From an uncultured Actinomycetes bacterium (GTDB lineage Bacteria > Actinomycetota > Actinomycetes > Nanopelagicales > Nanopelagicaceae), in NCBI GenBank assembly GCA_903893085.1, contig CAITKS010000230.1, forward strand, positions 1 through 7,650: a stretch of DNA of 7,650 bases. The letters run 5' to 3'. This document shows, piece after piece, positions 6,069 through 7,650 of the stretch. Under the pieces are notes generated by a model. That model ran no database searches. It worked only from the letters and a program-made list of their open reading frames with translations, and was not told the DNA's origin. Made by a program: the position numbers and the translations under genes. How positions within the stretch are numbered: position 1 is the stretch's first letter; every line of letters starts with the position of its first letter.

Positions 6069-6867
6069 AGAAGAAGTAGAAATTGGTCCAGGCGCCAGTT
6101 GCAACTTGGCGAACATAGATATCGGCGAATGCAACTGCGGCAAGTGAGTACCAAGCAAATTGTTGGTGTGAATGGTTAAGTACTGAAACCCAACTCCACA
6201 ACTTGTAACGAACCGGGTGTTTAGAGAAATGCTTCAAACGTCCGCCGATAGTGTGGCGGCAAGTGTGGCAAGACAATGAATAGAACCAAAGAAGTGTTGA
6301 GCTAACTACCAATACAAGTGAACCTACGCTCATATGTCCCCATTGGCCTTCAACGTTCTTGAAGGAAATGATCGCGTCATAAGTGAGGAATACGTTAAAT
6401 ACCAATCCTGCGTAGAAGAACCAGCGATGTGCATTTTGCAAAATTAGTGGTGCGCGGGTTTCTCCGGTGTATTTCGTGTGAGGTTCAGCAACTGCGCATG
6501 CAGGTGGTGATAACCAGAATGCGCGGTAATAAGCCTTGCGATAGTAATAACAAGTCATTCGGAAACCGAGCGGGAAGATCAAAATGATTAGCGCTGGTGA
6601 AAGCGCAAAGTTAAGTACTTCTGCACTAACTGGGGTCCAACCAAAAATTGTTGCTTCAGGTACACATGCTTCAGAAAGGCACGGAGAATAGAAAGGTGAA
6701 ATTAAATGATCTTTGTAATAATTCGCACCTTCAAATGCACGAAACGTTGCGTAGACGATAAAACTAAATAGAACTCCAAAGGTAATTGCAGGTTGTAACC
6801 ACCACTTGTCTGTGCGAAGCGTGCGCTCTTTAATCTTGGCGCGCGTTGGAGAAAAAACTCCCGACAT
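6067..6867 (-). CDS. sdhC: Succinate dehydrogenase membrane anchor / quinone-site subunit, Sdh1 (type F) like
   Basis: Anchors SdhAB to the membrane and passes electrons to menaquinone or another quinone. The 266-residue protein has five predicted helices, at about 26-44, 84-105, 147-168, 178-199 and 236-256. It is therefore a single large anchor rather than the SdhC/SdhD pair. Conserved-looking blocks are GFRMTCYYYRKAYYRAFWLS (101-120), PPACAVAEP (121-129), RAPLILQNAHRWFFY (138-152) and SCHTCRHTIGGRLKHFSKHP (199-218). From memory these resemble the SdhC of Mycobacterium Sdh1, the type F complex II reported to carry a Rieske-type [2Fe-2S] cluster in the membrane instead of relying on heme. 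C200, H201, C203 and H205 are the obvious candidate ligands, with C106, C124 and H147 as alternatives. This ligand assignment is inference. The start has a strong ribosome binding site. It is the first gene of the sdhCAB-crcB-crcB run. Confidence 0.93.
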   Translation of the reverse strand: MSGVFSPTRAKIKERTLRTDKWWLQPAITFGVLFSFIVYATFRAFEGANYYKDHLISPFYSPCLSEACVPEATIFGWTPVSAEVLNFALSPALIILIFPLGFRMTCYYYRKAYYRAFWLSPPACAVAEPHTKYTGETRAPLILQNAHRWFFYAGLVFNVFLTYDAIISFKNVEGQWGHMSVGSLVLVVSSTLLWFYSLSCHTCRHTIGGRLKHFSKHPVRYKLWSWVSVLNHSHQQFAWYSLAAVAFADIYVRQVATGAWTNFYFF

Positions 6868-6872
6868 TTCTA

Positions 6873-6879
6873 CCCCTTT
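6873..6879 (-). promoter_or_regulatory. Ribosome binding site of sdhC
   Basis: AAAGGGG on the minus strand lies 5 bases before the sdhC ATG. This is the best Shine-Dalgarno match in the window and fixes the start at 6867. Unlike transketolase and pepP, the sdh message clearly has a leader. I could not identify a convincing -10/-35 pair in the roughly 50 bases between this site and the upstream terminator. Confidence 0.75.
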
Positions 6880-6910
6880 AGGCCCTTTGCAGGATTGTTG
6901 TTCACTAAGG

Positions 6911-6926
6911 AGAAGTGTGCGCTTCT
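6911..6926. repeat. Palindrome in the sdh leader/promoter region
   Basis: AGAAG-TGTGCG-CTTCT is a perfect 5-base inverted repeat, extendable to 7 with one G-T pair. It sits 44 bases upstream of the sdhC ATG, between the tRNA terminator and the sdhC ribosome binding site. It could be an operator or a small hairpin in the leader. No known regulator motif is recognised. Confidence 0.3.
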
Positions 6927-6931
6927 AAGGC

Positions 6932-6978
6932 AAAAGTGGCTAGGCATAACCCCGCAGGCGGGCTATGAGGTCAGCCAC
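6932..6978 (-). terminator. Hairpin terminator after tRNA-Ser, before sdhC
   Basis: Read on the minus strand, GTGGCT (6978-6973) pairs with AGCCAC (6941-6936). Nested inside are CATA/TATG and a CCCG-cctg-CGGG tip. TTTT (6935-6932) follows at once, then GCCTT. A GC-rich nested stem followed by a T run, 14 bases past the encoded CCA of the tRNA, fits intrinsic termination of the tRNA transcript. It would insulate the sdh operon from it. The T run is short, so efficiency is uncertain. Confidence 0.65.
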
Positions 6979-6992
6979 AACTTCAATAAAAA

Positions 6993-7078
6993 TGGCGGAG
7001 GGCGTGGGATTTGAACCCACGAAACTTTCGTTTGCCGGTTTTCAAGACCGGTGCACTCGGCCGCTATGCGAGCCCTCC
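6993..7078 (-). tRNA. tRNA-Ser (anticodon UGA), CCA encoded
   Basis: The minus strand folds as a complete tRNA of 86 bases. The acceptor stem is GGAGGGC (7078-7072) with GCCCTCC (7003-6997), the discriminator is G (6996), and CCA is encoded (6995-6993). The D-arm includes the AGCGGCCGAG loop. The anticodon stem is CCGGT/ACCGG around loop CTTGAAA, giving anticodon TGA at 7044-7042. An extended variable arm (CAAACGAAAGTTTCG) is typical of class II tRNA-Ser. The T-arm has TGGG-TTCAAAT-CCCA. It reads UCA and other UCN codons. It lies between a HAD hydrolase gene and the sdh operon, all on the same strand. No integration-type repeat of the tRNA end is seen in the window. Confidence 0.96.
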
Positions 7079-7090
7079 GTGGGAGAGATT

Positions 7091-7107
7091 ACCCGAAGTT
7101 CTCGGGT
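7091..7107 (-). terminator. Small hairpin between the HAD hydrolase gene and tRNA-Ser
   Basis: ACCCGA-agttc-TCGGGT is a perfect 6-base stem with a 5-base loop, placed 18 bases after the hydrolase stop codon and 12 bases before the tRNA 5' end. On the minus strand it is followed by AATCTCTCCC, which is not a proper T run. It is therefore a weak terminator at best, and it could instead be part of the tRNA leader or processing signal. Confidence 0.3.
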
Positions 7108-7125
7108 ACTAAAAATCGACGCTAA

Positions 7126-7650
7126 TTACTGCGGAAGTTCGAGGAGCTTTTCAATAATTATCGCCACACCATCTTGATTGTGAGGTGGTGCAACATCTTT
7201 AGCATTTGCTGGTCCCGCATGATGGCCATCGATCATTGCATATGAGCGTCCGCACCATTGCAGCATTGAGAAATCATTTGGGTTATCCCCGAATGAAACA
7301 CAATCTGCTGCTTCAATTCCGATTCGCGCCGCCATCTTTGCCAACGTTTCGCCTTTAGAAACACCGAGTGCAGAAATTTCAAGAAGCGAATCATTGGTTG
7401 CCGAATGCGTGACATTTACGATTCCTTGTAACGCAGGAGTTGCTAGCGCCAACATTTCATCGGCAGATATTTCTTGTTGTGACAAGCGAGCCAATAACTT
7501 AAGCGCTGGTCTATTTGTAACCGAATCGATTGTGTCAACGCCGACGTTATCCATTCCGATATCCCAACGTGGGATGTATGCCTTCTCGCGATGAAAATGA
7601 TCATTGGATTCGACTGCAAAGGAAACGTTTGGAATTGTCTTCCGCAATAC
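7126..7650 (-). CDS. HAD-superfamily hydrolase, Cof-type, C-terminal part (runs off the window)
   Basis: Likely a cytoplasmic phosphatase acting on a small phosphorylated metabolite such as a sugar phosphate or cofactor. Members of this subfamily have broad specificity and the substrate cannot be read from sequence. Only the last 174-175 residues are present, and the frame is open to the window edge. The TTG at 7647 is an internal Leu codon, not a start. HAD motif III is the Lys of GVSKGETL. Motif IV is GDNPND (7290-7273), whose Asp residues bind Mg. The closing segment VAPPHNQDGVAIIIEKLLEL is typical of Cof proteins. The upstream part of the fragment (IPNVSFAVE, then AYIPRWD) belongs to the cap domain. 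The N-terminal DxD nucleophile motif must lie beyond 7650. It stops at TAA 7128-7126, 47 bases before the tRNA on the same strand. Confidence 0.88.
   Translation of the reverse strand, partial: VLRKTIPNVSFAVESNDHFHREKAYIPRWDIGMDNVGVDTIDSVTNRPALKLLARLSQQEISADEMLALATPALQGIVNVTHSATNDSLLEISALGVSKGETLAKMAARIGIEAADCVSFGDNPNDFSMLQWCGRSYAMIDGHHAGPANAKDVAPPHNQDGVAIIIEKLLELPQ

Noticed and set aside
6993..7078. tRNA-Ser as an integration site linked to foreign DNA
   Set aside because: No integrase gene and no second copy of the tRNA 3' end occur in the window, and flanking genes have the same composition on both sides.
1..7650. CRISPR array or insertion sequence
   Set aside because: No spaced direct repeats, terminal inverted repeats or transposase-like protein were seen on either strand.

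Overview
The window has two unrelated parts joined at about 666-677. The left part (1 to about 670) is extremely AT-rich: 20 of the first 120 bases are G or C. It holds the middle of one N6-adenine DNA methyltransferase gene, open at the window edge and cut off at the join. The right part has moderate GC (29 of 60 bases at 1261-1320) and is a compact bacterial chromosome segment. Its split-type transketolase, its mycobacterial Sdh1-like succinate dehydrogenase (order sdhC-sdhA-sdhB), its probable leaderless starts and its very short intergenic gaps suggest an actinobacterium. The moderate GC and streamlining would fit the freshwater acI/Nanopelagicales group. That placement is inference from recalled sequence character, not a search. 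The AT-rich part could come from a giant virus, a phage or an AT-rich bacterium.

Layout. 1-675 (+): methyltransferase fragment. 666-1175 (-): transketolase N-terminal subunit, losing its C-terminus at the join. 1176-1262: divergent promoter region. 1263-2714 (+): Xaa-Pro aminopeptidase, PepP type. 2707-6867 (-): a tightly packed run transcribed as sdhC, sdhA, sdhB, crcB, crcB. 6868-6992: sdh leader and a terminator. 6993-7078 (-): tRNA-Ser(UGA). 7126-7650 (-): C-terminal part of a Cof-type HAD hydrolase that runs off the window. No stretch over 300 bases lacks a gene.

How the genes work together. SdhC, SdhA and SdhB form complex II: FAD-linked succinate oxidation, three Fe-S clusters in SdhB, and a five-helix SdhC membrane anchor. 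The anchor carries a Cys/His motif that could hold the membrane-embedded Rieske-type cluster reported for the mycobacterial type F enzyme. Two small fluoride-channel genes follow sdhB after a 2-base gap and overlap each other by ATGA. Their positive-charge patterns are opposite, and their pore Phe positions are substituted in a complementary way. Together they look like the two halves of an antiparallel heterodimeric Fluc channel, possibly with one working pore.

The join at 666-677 cuts two genes in mid-domain at a stretch that fits both sides, so an assembly chimera is the simplest explanation. Annotation across it should not be trusted as one molecule without read evidence.
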